Position numbers and translations under genes: made by a program
The notes under the pieces: generated by a model
Database searches by the model: none
What the model saw: the letters and a program-made list of their open reading frames with translations, nothing else
Told to the model about the DNA's origin: nothing
In this document: piece by piece, positions 44,320 through 52,751 of the stretch
How positions within the stretch are numbered: the stretch's first letter is position 1
How the letters are laid out: each line of letters opens with the position of its first letter
Source: DYEC01 sp034434695
Lineage (GTDB): Bacteria; Chloroflexota; Anaerolineae; Anaerolineales; Anaerolineaceae
DNA: 64,000 nt
Direction of reading: 5' to 3'
Assembly: GCA_034434695.1 (NCBI GenBank)
Contig: DAOTYY010000113.1
Location: 15,124-79,123 of the forward strand

Positions 44320-45455
44320 GTTACAGTTTTTATTTCCCGACCAAAATTGTTGTATCCGAACAATCCAGTGTCGACATTTTGAAAGAATTGGAGACAATTC
44401 CCAACGGCAATGTATTTATGATAACTGATGAGGGATTACTCAAAATTGGTATTCCCGATGATATTCACAACGCAATCAAAAGTACTGGTAGGCACGTTGG
44501 TGTATTTAGTGATGTACCCGGGAACCCTGATGTATTTGCTCTCAACAAGGCATTGGAACACGCCCAGCAAATAACCCCCAAAGTCATCATTGCCCTTGGG
44601 GGTGGATCGGTGATAGATGTTGCCAAAGCCGTGTCCATCATGCTGCTTCACTCCCAGTGTTCTTGGGAAGACATTCAATGGGGGCGAATTAAGATTACAC
44701 AAGGTTCTCTGCCAGTTATTGCCATACCTACCACAGCCGGCACGGGAAGCGAAGTCACTCATGTTACTGTTATTGGTGACTCAAAAGGATTCAAAAAAGG
44801 TGTAGTTCATCCAGCGGTATTTTCGCGTGTAGCAATTCTTGATGGAACACTTACCGTCCCCTTGCCGCCCCATCTGACCGCTGCAACTGGCATGGATGCA
44901 CTGGTTCACGGCATAGAAGCATATCTGGGAAAGCGAGCAAATCCCATAACAGATCTTTTTGCTCTTGCCTCTATCAGAGATATTATTGAATGGCTTCCAG
45001 AAGCAACACACAATGGTAAAAATTTGAATGCACGCCAGAAAATGATTCAAGCAGCTAGTTGGGCTGGGATTGCAATGGATCAGGCTGGCTTAAGCCTTTG
45101 CCACGCGCTTTGTGGACCCGTTACCGCACACTATCACCTTCACCATGGACTGGGCAATGCTGTCCTATTACCTGCCACATTGGCTTTTAATGCACCAGCA
45201 ATCCCTGCCCACCGCTGGGAGAATCTACGAAAAGCGTTGAATCTTCCTGAAGGTGCAAGTCCAGAAAGCCTGTCTGAATGGTCCAGAAAATTCATTGCAG
45301 AACTTGGACTACCCACGCGTCTTGCAGAATTGGGTGTGAAATCAGAGTCCATTCGCATAATGGCAGAAGAAGCCCTGAAAATGGCAATGATTGGCAACAA
45401 TATTCGCCCGGTAACCCTAGAAGATTGCATTCAAGTTTTGGAGGAAGCCTTATGA
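44316..45455 (+). CDS. Iron-containing alcohol dehydrogenase
   Basis: 379 residues of the group III Fe-ADH family. NAD-binding GGGSVIDVAKAVSIM, PTTAGTGSEVT, and the metal-ligand region DALVHGIEAYLG, CHALCGPVTAHYHLHHGLGNAVLLP (Asp plus His ligands). It interconverts an alcohol and an aldehyde with NAD(P). GGAG is 8 nt upstream. It overlaps both neighbours by 4 nt, which places it between an oxidase and an aldehyde:ferredoxin oxidoreductase in a plausible alcohol-aldehyde-acid route. Confidence 0.94.
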   Translation: MSYSFYFPTKIVVSEQSSVDILKELETIPNGNVFMITDEGLLKIGIPDDIHNAIKSTGRHVGVFSDVPGNPDVFALNKALEHAQQITPKVIIALGGGSVIDVAKAVSIMLLHSQCSWEDIQWGRIKITQGSLPVIAIPTTAGTGSEVTHVTVIGDSKGFKKGVVHPAVFSRVAILDGTLTVPLPPHLTAATGMDALVHGIEAYLGKRANPITDLFALASIRDIIEWLPEATHNGKNLNARQKMIQAASWAGIAMDQAGLSLCHALCGPVTAHYHLHHGLGNAVLLPATLAFNAPAIPAHRWENLRKALNLPEGASPESLSEWSRKFIAELGLPTRLAELGVKSESIRIMAEEALKMAMIGNNIRPVTLEDCIQVLEEAL

Positions 45456-47185
45456 ACATCATGATTATAGACTTGGCAAACAAAACCACAACTTTACAGC
45501 CCGTAAGGGATCCATTAATCGGCGGGCGGCTTCTCACTGTTCAATTAACACTTCAACATATCAATCCTCAAACAGACCCTCTTGGTTCAGGAAATGTTCT
45601 TATCTTTGCAAATGGACCTCTGGCTGGTTGTCGGGTTTCAACTGCCGGTCGCCTATCTGTTGGAGGTAAAAGCCCCTTGACAAACGGGATTAAAGAATCA
45701 AACGCCGGCGGTATGGCAGGAGATAGCCTCGCAGCACTGGGGTATAGAGCACTGGTATTTAAGAATATCCTTCCAGATGGCCAACCTTCTCTGTTCATTC
45801 TCGATGAAAAAGGAGGACGCTTCGAAAACGCACAACAATACTGGGGAATGGGAAATGAGGAGCTGTCACAACGGTTGCATAAAGACTATGGCGAAGATTA
45901 TGCCATCATCAGTATAGGACCAGCAGGAGAACAACAAATGCGCGCCGCAGGACTGGCTGTTACTGATGCCAACAATAAGCCATTCCGACTGGCGGCGCGC
46001 GGCGGCATGGGCGCAGTCATGGGCAGTAAACGCCTTAAAGCAGTATTAATTCGCAAACTAGCAAAAAATTTCCAGATGCCAATATCAAAAGAAGCCCGAC
46101 AGGCAATCGTAGCATTCAACAAACATGTGGCTGTGAGCCCACGTATTCAGGTATTGCGTGAATATGGCACAGCCTCAACAGTAATGTTGGTGCAAAAATT
46201 GGGCGGCATGGTTGTGCGGAATTTCTCCCGGGGTGAGTTTGAACATGCCGAGAACATAAGCGGCGAGAAATTGACCGAGCTGATTCGGGCTCGCGGTGGT
46301 GTAGGCACTCCCACGGAATTTTGTATGGCAGGGTGCGTGATACAATGCAGCAATGTTTTCCCGGACGAAGAAGGAAAGCTTGCTGCTGCACCAGTAGAAT
46401 TTGAAACCATTGGTTTGTGCGGGGCGAATCTCGAACTAAAAACATTTGATGATATTGCGCGCATTAATCGGCTGTGCAACGATTTGGGGCTTGACACAAT
46501 TGAAATTGGTGCTGCACTGGGCGTTATGATGGAAGCTGCAGAACTGGGAAATGACCTTCCAGAACCTTACCAAAAAGATCAGTTGCCCCGTTTTGGAGAT
46601 GCAGCTCGTGCCGCCGAACTAGTTGCTGAAATCGGTAAAGGCACCCCGCTTGGGAAGTTGCTGGGAAACGGCGTTGTTGCAACCGGACAGGCTTTAGGAA
46701 GCAAGCGAATACCCGCAGTAAAAGGACAGGCAATGAGCGCCTATGATCCGCGCGTGATCAAAGGAACAGGGGTTACCTATGTAACAAGTCCTCAAGGAGC
46801 CGATCATACCGCTGGTTTAACTGTCTTTGCGCCGGTGGATCATAAAGATAAAACCAACGCCGTTGCTCTTTCAAGAAGTGCACAACTTCAACGAGCCGCT
46901 TATGATGCACTGGGTTTATGTGTTTTCAACCTTAGTGCTACAGGTCAGCGTCCAGACTTGATCATTCAAATGTTGAATTTGATCTATCAGAAAGATTTGC
47001 CGGAAAGCTGGCTTGATGAATTGGGACTGGAAGTGATAAAAAGCGAAATTGATTTCAACAAGCAGGCTGGATTAACCGCCAACGATAATAGAATTCCAGC
47101 TTTCTTTAAGAATGAACCTATTCCACCTACCAACTGTACCTTCGACATTGCAGATGAAGAGCTCGATCAGATATGGAATAAATAA
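45452..47185 (+). CDS. Aldehyde:ferredoxin oxidoreductase (tungsto/molybdopterin enzyme)
   Basis: 577 residues. N-terminal domain with GGRLLTVQL and the pterin-contact block GRLSVGGKSPLTNGIKESNAGG, then domains 2-3 with AARGGMGAVMGSKRLKAV. The [4Fe-4S] ligands appear as FCMAGCVIQCSN (C-x3-C-x3-C, whereas classical AOR is C-x2-C-x3-C) plus a distal Cys in LGLCVFN. This spacing may place it in a YdhV-like subfamily. It oxidises aldehydes to acids and reduces ferredoxin. The ATG at 45452 has GGAGG 7 nt upstream and overlaps the Fe-ADH stop; earlier in-frame starts lie inside that gene. Confidence 0.93.
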   Translation: MNIMIIDLANKTTTLQPVRDPLIGGRLLTVQLTLQHINPQTDPLGSGNVLIFANGPLAGCRVSTAGRLSVGGKSPLTNGIKESNAGGMAGDSLAALGYRALVFKNILPDGQPSLFILDEKGGRFENAQQYWGMGNEELSQRLHKDYGEDYAIISIGPAGEQQMRAAGLAVTDANNKPFRLAARGGMGAVMGSKRLKAVLIRKLAKNFQMPISKEARQAIVAFNKHVAVSPRIQVLREYGTASTVMLVQKLGGMVVRNFSRGEFEHAENISGEKLTELIRARGGVGTPTEFCMAGCVIQCSNVFPDEEGKLAAAPVEFETIGLCGANLELKTFDDIARINRLCNDLGLDTIEIGAALGVMMEAAELGNDLPEPYQKDQLPRFGDAARAAELVAEIGKGTPLGKLLGNGVVATGQALGSKRIPAVKGQAMSAYDPRVIKGTGVTYVTSPQGADHTAGLTVFAPVDHKDKTNAVALSRSAQLQRAAYDALGLCVFNLSATGQRPDLIIQMLNLIYQKDLPESWLDELGLEVIKSEIDFNKQAGLTANDNRIPAFFKNEPIPPTNCTFDIADEELDQIWNK

Positions 47186-47214
47186 AACTCTCATATTAAT
47201 TTAGGAGGAAACAC

Positions 47215-47826
47215 ATGCCCGTAGAATCTAATATTGGCAGGCGATTGCGCCAACGTCGACAGGAAGTTGGTATGAGTTTGCGAAGGCTAGCACAAATGAC
47301 AGATTTGACCGCGTCCTTTCTCAGTCAAGTGGAACGCGGTAAAGCAAACTTGTCCCTGAATTCACTTAACCGAATCGCCCGCATGCTCGATGTTTCGTTG
47401 TTATACTTCCTCAGTGATAGCATTGACAAGGAAACCGAAGCACCTCTTCAGGAGATGAACAACGCACAGCCACAAAGGCTGAGATATTCACCAGTAGTTA
47501 GAAGTGATAGCCGCTCCAAGCTTGTGTTGCCGCCTTCCGGGGTTGAGTACGAGTTATTGGTTCCAAGCATGGGTCGCAAAATGGTGGCATTGTATGGAAA
47601 ATTGTCACCCGGCAGTGAAAACATCGCCCGTCGCCTTCCGCTTTCCACTGAAGAGATCATTTATGTGCTCTCGGGCTCTCTTCTGATCGGGCTTAATAGT
47701 GGAGATTATATCCTCAATGCCAATGACACAATTTACTTTGAGGGTGAACAACTTCAAAAAATTGTTTGTGCATCTACTGATCAGGAAGCCACCTGGATCT
47801 CGATCATCACGCCAGCAATTTTTTAA
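47215..47826 (+). CDS. XRE-family regulator with C-terminal cupin domain
   Basis: 203 residues. The N-terminal helix-turn-helix (8-65) reads IGRRLRQRRQEVGMSLRRLAQMTD with SFLSQVERGKANLSL. The C-terminal cupin (about 115-200) contains RRLPLSTEEIIYVLSGSLLIGL and GDYILNANDTIYFEG. Such regulators sense a small metabolite through the cupin and commonly control the adjacent catabolic genes, as PuuR does for putrescine. It follows AOR after 29 bp with AGGAGG upstream. It probably regulates this cluster, and perhaps the convergent molybdenum hydroxylase operon. Confidence 0.92.
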   Translation: MPVESNIGRRLRQRRQEVGMSLRRLAQMTDLTASFLSQVERGKANLSLNSLNRIARMLDVSLLYFLSDSIDKETEAPLQEMNNAQPQRLRYSPVVRSDSRSKLVLPPSGVEYELLVPSMGRKMVALYGKLSPGSENIARRLPLSTEEIIYVLSGSLLIGLNSGDYILNANDTIYFEGEQLQKIVCASTDQEATWISIITPAIF

Positions 47827-47898
47827 TCAGCCATCATATAACGCGCAATTTGCCCTTATAACACCCTCCTGCCTCTCTACAGGCATCATTCTTAACCG

Positions 47899-47948
47899 GC
47901 AAAACAGTGCCTTCCTGCTTGAGTAACTTACGGAAGGCTCTGTTTTGC
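47899..47948. terminator. Long hairpin between convergent operons
   Basis: GCAAAACAG and GCCTTCC pair with GGAAGGC and CTGTTTTGC, with a single T-T mismatch between the two stem parts and a 16-nt loop. It lies between the XRE-cupin gene and the convergent hydroxylase operon. No long U-tract, but position and stem strength suggest a bidirectional terminator. Confidence 0.6.
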
Positions 47949-48036
47949 ATATTCAGAAATTCTATTGCTGATCTGACATTATTTTCTTTGTTAATCCACA
48001 ACCTTTGCGATTGCAAGCAAGCGGCTACGCGAAACC

Positions 48037-50370
48037 TCACTTCGTTCTCAAGCCAACTTTGCAACTAACTGGAGAACCTTTTTTGCGAAGTGCTTCACCG
48101 AGAACAACCTTTTCCAGATCTGCAGGCAAATCTCGTATTCGCCTGCCAATCGCGTGTGCGATTGCATTCAGAACTGCCGGAGCTGCTGGCACCATCGCAG
48201 GTTCGGCAATATTCTTCGCACCATATGGTCCTTCCGAAAAGTATGTTTGCACAAATGTAGCCTTTATCTCAGGAACATCCATCGAAGTAGGAATAAGGTA
48301 AGTGTCAAAGTTTACACTTTGTAAATAACCGTCTGCATACAGCGCCTCTTCCAATAAGGCGTATCCAATTCCCTGAGCGATTCCCCCATACACCTGACCA
48401 TAAGCTCCCTCGGGAAAGATAACAGTGCCAGCATCATGCGCCGCCCAGTAATTAAGAACTTGAGTTCTCCCAATGCGCAAATCCACCTCTACTTCAGCAA
48501 CGTGAGCAGCAAAATGATAAGCAAAATATGGTGTTCCCCGCCCCCCATGATGATCCCACTCTATTTTGGGGGCGGTCCATTTGCCATAGGTTGAAAGCAC
48601 CAACCCCATATCACGAGCATGATCAACAACTACATCCCAGGAAACCGGTTCCTCGCTTGGACCAACAAAATCCTCACCAATTCGATGCAATTGTTCCACA
48701 TCGCACTTCAACAAGTGAGCTGCTGCCAGATCGATCGTATGGGCAAGGTTACGGGCTGCATAGCGAACCGCGTTACCGCCCACCATCGTGGAACGACTGG
48801 CAACAGTTGGTCCAGAATCGATGGCAGTGTTGGTATCCGGTCGAAGCATCTTGATGCGCTTCATGTTAACACCCAACTCTTCAGCAGCAATAATGGTATA
48901 CACGGTACGGGAACCTGGGCCATAATCTGTTAATCCAGAGGTCAACACAATTGTGTGATCGTTTTCAATTGCAATGGTGCTGGTAGCACTGTCAATTCCC
49001 TCTGCACCCAAAGATGTGCCATGAAAAAGAGCCGCTACTCCAATGCCACGGCGGATCTCTCGATTTGTCTGACGCGAATACTCGGCGCGTTTTCTATCCC
49101 AATCGCTAACCTTGCGAACGGTCTGCAAACAATCAGCCAACCCCACCGATTGTTTCAAGACCTGACCGTGTGGTGTTTCGTCTCCTAATCTCAAACAATT
49201 TTTGAGCCGAAAATCAATCGGGTCCATGTCAAGTGCATCTGCCATTTCGTCAATTGCTTGTTCAATCGCAAAACACGCTTCAGTGTTCCCGAAACCGCGA
49301 AAAGCTCCCGAAAAGCCATTGTTTGAATATACACTGGTAATTTCAACCTCACAGGCATCATAACGATAAGCCCCCATTGCATGAATACTCCCGCGCCAAG
49401 CAGTAAACGGTGTCTGACTTGCATAGGCACCAGAATCAAATATGTGTTTGGCTCTGCAAGCGCGCAATGTGCCATCCTTAGTTGCACCTAATTGAATCCA
49501 CATGTGAGCAGCGTCGCGCTTATAGCTGGCAATCATGCTCTCTTCGCGCGAAAATGTCATGCGCACGGGTTTGCCTGTCTTCAGCGCCAGTGCAGCCACT
49601 TGAGCAGAAGTATAGTAGTTCAAATCGTCTTTCCCACCAAATGAGCCGCCCACAGGGGGAATAATCGTACGTACACGCGCGGGATCTAATCCCAAAACCA
49701 TTTGTAAGATGCCCTTGTCAATAAAGGGGCTCTGACAGGATACATAAACTACTACACCCCCTTCTAGTGTTGGAACAGCCAGTGCACCTTCTGTTTCTAT
49801 ATAAGCATGTTCCTGATGAGGTGTTGTGTATTTTTGATCAACAACCACCTCACACTGATTGAGTATCTCATCCACATTCCCTTTATACACAGGACTCATA
49901 TCTAGAAAATTCGGATGTTTGCCATCCGTTCGGTCAGGACCAACCTGAGGCGCATCTGGATCAAGCGCATGCTCAATATCAAACAGACCAGGCAATGGCT
50001 CTAGCGTAAGACGAATAGCTTTAACACCTTCAAGTGCTGCTTCTTCTGTTTCTGCCGCCACTGCAGCGATTGCCTCTCCAACGTAGCGTACCTTTTGATA
50101 AGCTAAAACATATTGATCCTTAACTGGAAAACCGAAATTACCATGATCAACAAAATCCTCACAGGTAATTACAGCTTTTACCCCTGGCACTTGGAGTGCA
50201 GGTGCGACATCCAGTTCAACAATCCTGGCATGTGGGACCTCACTGCGTAAAGCCCGGGCATACAGCATACCAGGCAAATAATAATCGCCCAGGTATTTTG
50301 CAGTACCCATAACTTTTTCAAGCGCATCTACTCGCTCAGTTGGTTTTCCAACAAATTGATATGTACTCAT
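48037..50370 (-). CDS. Molybdenum hydroxylase large subunit (xanthine dehydrogenase family)
   Basis: 777 residues, the molybdopterin-cytosine-dinucleotide or molybdopterin-binding catalytic subunit. Typical blocks: YLGDYYLPGMLYARALRS, PPVGGSFGGKDD, GAFRGFGNTEACFAIEQAIDE and, near the end, GPYGAKNIAEPAMVPAAPA carrying the expected catalytic Glu. GAFRGFG matches the xanthine-dehydrogenase-like clade and not the AYxCSFR loop of aerobic CO dehydrogenase. It hydroxylates an aromatic heterocycle or aldehyde with water as oxygen source. The start at 50370 lies 4 nt after the 2Fe-2S subunit stop; a longer frame from 50442 overlaps that gene. Confidence 0.93.
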   Translation of the reverse strand: MSTYQFVGKPTERVDALEKVMGTAKYLGDYYLPGMLYARALRSEVPHARIVELDVAPALQVPGVKAVITCEDFVDHGNFGFPVKDQYVLAYQKVRYVGEAIAAVAAETEEAALEGVKAIRLTLEPLPGLFDIEHALDPDAPQVGPDRTDGKHPNFLDMSPVYKGNVDEILNQCEVVVDQKYTTPHQEHAYIETEGALAVPTLEGGVVVYVSCQSPFIDKGILQMVLGLDPARVRTIIPPVGGSFGGKDDLNYYTSAQVAALALKTGKPVRMTFSREESMIASYKRDAAHMWIQLGATKDGTLRACRAKHIFDSGAYASQTPFTAWRGSIHAMGAYRYDACEVEITSVYSNNGFSGAFRGFGNTEACFAIEQAIDEMADALDMDPIDFRLKNCLRLGDETPHGQVLKQSVGLADCLQTVRKVSDWDRKRAEYSRQTNREIRRGIGVAALFHGTSLGAEGIDSATSTIAIENDHTIVLTSGLTDYGPGSRTVYTIIAAEELGVNMKRIKMLRPDTNTAIDSGPTVASRSTMVGGNAVRYAARNLAHTIDLAAAHLLKCDVEQLHRIGEDFVGPSEEPVSWDVVVDHARDMGLVLSTYGKWTAPKIEWDHHGGRGTPYFAYHFAAHVAEVEVDLRIGRTQVLNYWAAHDAGTVIFPEGAYGQVYGGIAQGIGYALLEEALYADGYLQSVNFDTYLIPTSMDVPEIKATFVQTYFSEGPYGAKNIAEPAMVPAAPAVLNAIAHAIGRRIRDLPADLEKVVLGEALRKKGSPVSCKVGLRTK

Positions 50371-50374
50371 CTTG

Positions 50375-50872
50375 TCACCCAACCTGTCCCTTTTGTTGTT
50401 CAGTAATAAGAGAGCGCTCGAGTGCAGTCGCCTCAATAGCATCTACAATCTGTTGATACCCGGTACAGCGACACATATTACCAGTTAACGCGTTGCGAAT
50501 TTCTTCACGTGAAGGATGAAGCGTTTTAGCTAACAGTGCTTCGCCTGCCAGAACCATGCCCGGAATGCAAATTCCACATTGCACAGCTCCGTACTTTATG
50601 AAGTTTTTTTGCAAATCGTTCGGCCCACCATCAGACGAACGAATCCCTTCGATTGTCACCACTTCTCTGCCTTCCACTTGTGGTGCTAAAACAAGACAAC
50701 TATCTACTAGTAAACCATCTAAAAGCACAGAACAAGCACCACATTCTCCTACGCTACACCCCTCTTTTGGCCCCGTAATGCCAAGATAATTTCGTAACAT
50801 CTTGAGCAAAGTCGTATCGGGCGGCACGTCTACAGACACAGGCTGATGATTAAGGATAAAATTAATTTTCAT
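50375..50872 (-). CDS. Molybdenum hydroxylase 2Fe-2S subunit
   Basis: 165 residues. The plant-ferredoxin-like cluster CSVGECGACSVLLDG plus a downstream Cys, then the second cluster in CGICIPGM and NMCRCTGYQQIVDAI. It passes electrons from the Mo centre to the FAD subunit. Start at 50872 with GAGG 7 nt upstream. The operon order FAD - FeS - Mo subunit is that of coxMSL-type hydroxylases. Confidence 0.95.
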   Translation of the reverse strand: MKINFILNHQPVSVDVPPDTTLLKMLRNYLGITGPKEGCSVGECGACSVLLDGLLVDSCLVLAPQVEGREVVTIEGIRSSDGGPNDLQKNFIKYGAVQCGICIPGMVLAGEALLAKTLHPSREEIRNALTGNMCRCTGYQQIVDAIEATALERSLITEQQKGQVG

Positions 50873-50892
50873 TTTCCAACCTCGGAACGTTG

Positions 50893-51759
50893 TCAAGAAT
50901 TTTCATTCAGAAATATCGCGCAAAGAGCCCGCTCGGTAATCGCTCGCAATGCAACATCCTTGTATCGTGTTGACCATCTCAAACCAGTAATAGCAATCAT
51001 GGCTTGCGCGGTTCGTTCACCTGCTTCTACAAACAATGTTTCTTCCGGCTTTTTACCCAGCAAATAATTCTCAACTTCGTAGAAGCGAACAGTTTTCGGA
51101 GTTGCTGCGCCTGGGCAGAGGCGTATATAATTGATTAACCCTTGCTGATCTACCCCACCCATTACTGCAATACTAAGACGCGAGATAGATTGAGCATTCC
51201 GACGTCCAATTTTTATAAAGTGCGATTTTGAATTAGGGGGAGGAATACGAAAGGTGAAATGCGTGATCAACTCACCTTCTTCAATACAGGTTTGATGGGG
51301 TCCTATGACTAATTCAGACACCAGCATTTGCCGCTCGCCCTTAAGTGATTTCAAATGCGCAACCGCATCCAGACAGACCAGAGAGGGCAATGAGTCGGCA
51401 CAAGCTGCCGCATTCGCAACATTGCCACCAATGGTACCAGTATTTCGGATTTGAGGACTTCCAACACTTCGGCAGGCTTCAACAAAAAACGGAACGATAC
51501 GATTCAGCAAATCGCTTTCAATGACTTCAGAAAAGGTCACCGCAGCCCCAAGGTAAACCATGCCATCCTTGATGTCAATGATTTTCATTTCTGAAACACG
51601 GCTCACATCAACCAGACGATTATATGCAGGTGTTTCTAATCGCATTTGAACCAGCAAATCTGTCCCACCTGCCAAAGGCCGACTTTTCCAAGAAGAGTCG
51701 CCTAAAAGTTGTATAGCATCATGAACTGAATTTGCTCGAATATAGTCCAGTTTTGTCAT
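50893..51759 (-). CDS. Molybdenum hydroxylase FAD-binding subunit
   Basis: 288 residues of the CoxM/XdhB type. FAD-binding RPLAGGTDLLVQMRLE near residue 30, and IRNTGTIGGNVANAAACADS (the TxGGN motif) near 105. The C-terminal CO-dehydrogenase flavoprotein domain follows. First gene of the leftward operon. AGG precedes the ATG. A 14-bp palindrome and several AT-rich promoter-like elements lie upstream. Confidence 0.95.
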   Translation of the reverse strand: MTKLDYIRANSVHDAIQLLGDSSWKSRPLAGGTDLLVQMRLETPAYNRLVDVSRVSEMKIIDIKDGMVYLGAAVTFSEVIESDLLNRIVPFFVEACRSVGSPQIRNTGTIGGNVANAAACADSLPSLVCLDAVAHLKSLKGERQMLVSELVIGPHQTCIEEGELITHFTFRIPPPNSKSHFIKIGRRNAQSISRLSIAVMGGVDQQGLINYIRLCPGAATPKTVRFYEVENYLLGKKPEETLFVEAGERTAQAMIAITGLRWSTRYKDVALRAITERALCAIFLNENS

Positions 51760-51813
51760 GTTTTTACCTGTTGGAATAAATGATTACTTGCCACATTGGG
51801 TATATCAGGGAAA

Positions 51814-51827
51814 ATGACTTGAGTCAT
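51814..51827. promoter_or_regulatory. ATGACT-TG-AGTCAT palindrome upstream of the hydroxylase operon
   Basis: Six-base arms around TG, 55 bp upstream of the FAD-subunit start. TTATAAT-type -10 sequences lie just further upstream on the minus strand. A candidate operator; the XRE-cupin protein is the nearest regulator. No second copy was noticed before 42107. Confidence 0.3.
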
Positions 51828-51954
51828 ATTTCCAAATAACGCATTATAAGTATCGGAAATTGGAAAGCTAGAACATTATAACACAACTACACTGTCAAGT
51901 ACAAAAACACTTTTCGTAAATAAATACTTTACATTTTCAAAATGCTGGCTCTAT

Positions 51955-52048
51955 GAGGATGTTGAAAAGTCATATTTGGCTTATATCTATACGAAAAACT
52001 ATTACTTTGCCACTATACATGGGTGAGTTTTGTTTTTCAAAAACACTC
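51955..52048. repeat. MITE-like repeat family 2, copy B (94 bp)
   Basis: Ends GAGGATGTTGAAAA and TTTTTCAAAAACACTC match the ends of copy A (41477..41570). Length is also 94 bp and the internal blocks keep their order. The internal stem is weaker (TGGC/GCCA). The rest of 51760-52465 holds only AT-rich spacer and a decayed reading frame. Confidence 0.7.
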
Positions 52049-52053
52049 CAAAG

Positions 52054-52408
52054 ATCAGCGGGGCTTTTTATGGTTTTAATCTTCGACACCAAATAGGGCA
52101 AAGGCGAGGGAGAGCTGGGCAGAGGCAGAACACACCATATTCAATCACCCAATGCTGGCGCAACCAGAAAAGAGTTTCTTTGCCGTTAAAAACCAGGGGA
52201 AAGCTGCCTCAACAATCCAGACATGTGGGCTGGTTTCTTCTTTGCCTTGATGCCAGCACTTGTGCTCAAGCCAGCCACACCATTGGTCGCCTGGCCAACC
52301 AAAACGTTCCCCTAAATAACTGCCCCAATCACCGCAAATCCGCTTGAGCGCTGCCAATATGTTCATCGCCCCGCTCTGAAGCACCGGCTCGTTCCCAAGT
52401 TTACCCAA
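52054..52408 (-). pseudogene. Decayed coding remnant, unidentified
   Basis: On the minus strand an open frame (52408 to 52145) reads coding-like: AALKRICGDWGSYLGERFGW and WLEHKCWHQGKEETSPHVWI, rich in Trp. After WFL the sense appears to continue in another frame (GKETLFWLRQHWVIEYGVFC) to about 52054. No start site is supported. It looks like part of a transposase or other accessory protein, but I cannot assign a family. Confidence 0.35.
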
Positions 52409-52465
52409 AGATTAACTTTTTTTAAAAAGTCCTAGAAGATCAGCGCGAAGCGCGAACGCGAAGCC

Positions 52466-52494
52466 TTTACAGTTTATTTTGAAGCGTGTAAAAT
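52466..52494 (+). promoter_or_regulatory. Predicted promoter of tRNA-Gly
   Basis: TTTACA (52466-52471), 17-bp spacer, TAAAAT (52489-52494), 12 bp before the tRNA. Confidence 0.65.
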
Positions 52495-52506
52495 TACAAA
52501 AAGTAA

Positions 52507-52578
52507 GCGGGTGTCGCCAAGAGGTAAGGCAGCAGCTTCCCAAGTTGCCATTCGTGGGTTCGAATCCCATCACCCGCT
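52507..52578 (+). tRNA. tRNA-Gly (CCC)
   Basis: Acceptor GCGGGTG/CACCCGC with T73, D-arm GCCAAGAGGTAAGGC, anticodon stem GCAGC/GTTGC with loop TTCCCAA (anticodon CCC), and T-arm GTGGGTTCGAATCCCAT. CCA not encoded. No duplicated tRNA 3' end was seen nearby, so an integration site is not indicated. Confidence 0.95.
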
Positions 52579-52751
52579 CTATACGGGGGAAAACGCCATA
52601 AAACCGCTACACAAACCAATATATGGTGATGTCTATGTTCACCTCAAAAGCCCAATGAATGGGAGCCCTCGAGAGCAGTTCTTTTAACATTTCCTCTTAT
52701 GTTTTAAATTAGCGAGATTGCTTTATTGTTGATAAACCAAAAACGCGTTTT

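Noticed and set aside
45278..45451. 58-residue N-terminal extension of the aldehyde:ferredoxin oxidoreductase
   Set aside because: It is out-of-frame Fe-ADH sequence. The ATG at 45452 has GGAGG and gives the canonical N-terminus.
52030..52347. 105-codon plus-strand frame after repeat family 2 copy B
   Set aside because: Begins inside the repeat, no ribosome-binding site, and the opposite strand reads more like protein.
52507..52578. tRNA-Gly as an attachment site for an integrated island
   Set aside because: No integrase of the tyrosine type and no duplicated tRNA 3' end were seen on either side.
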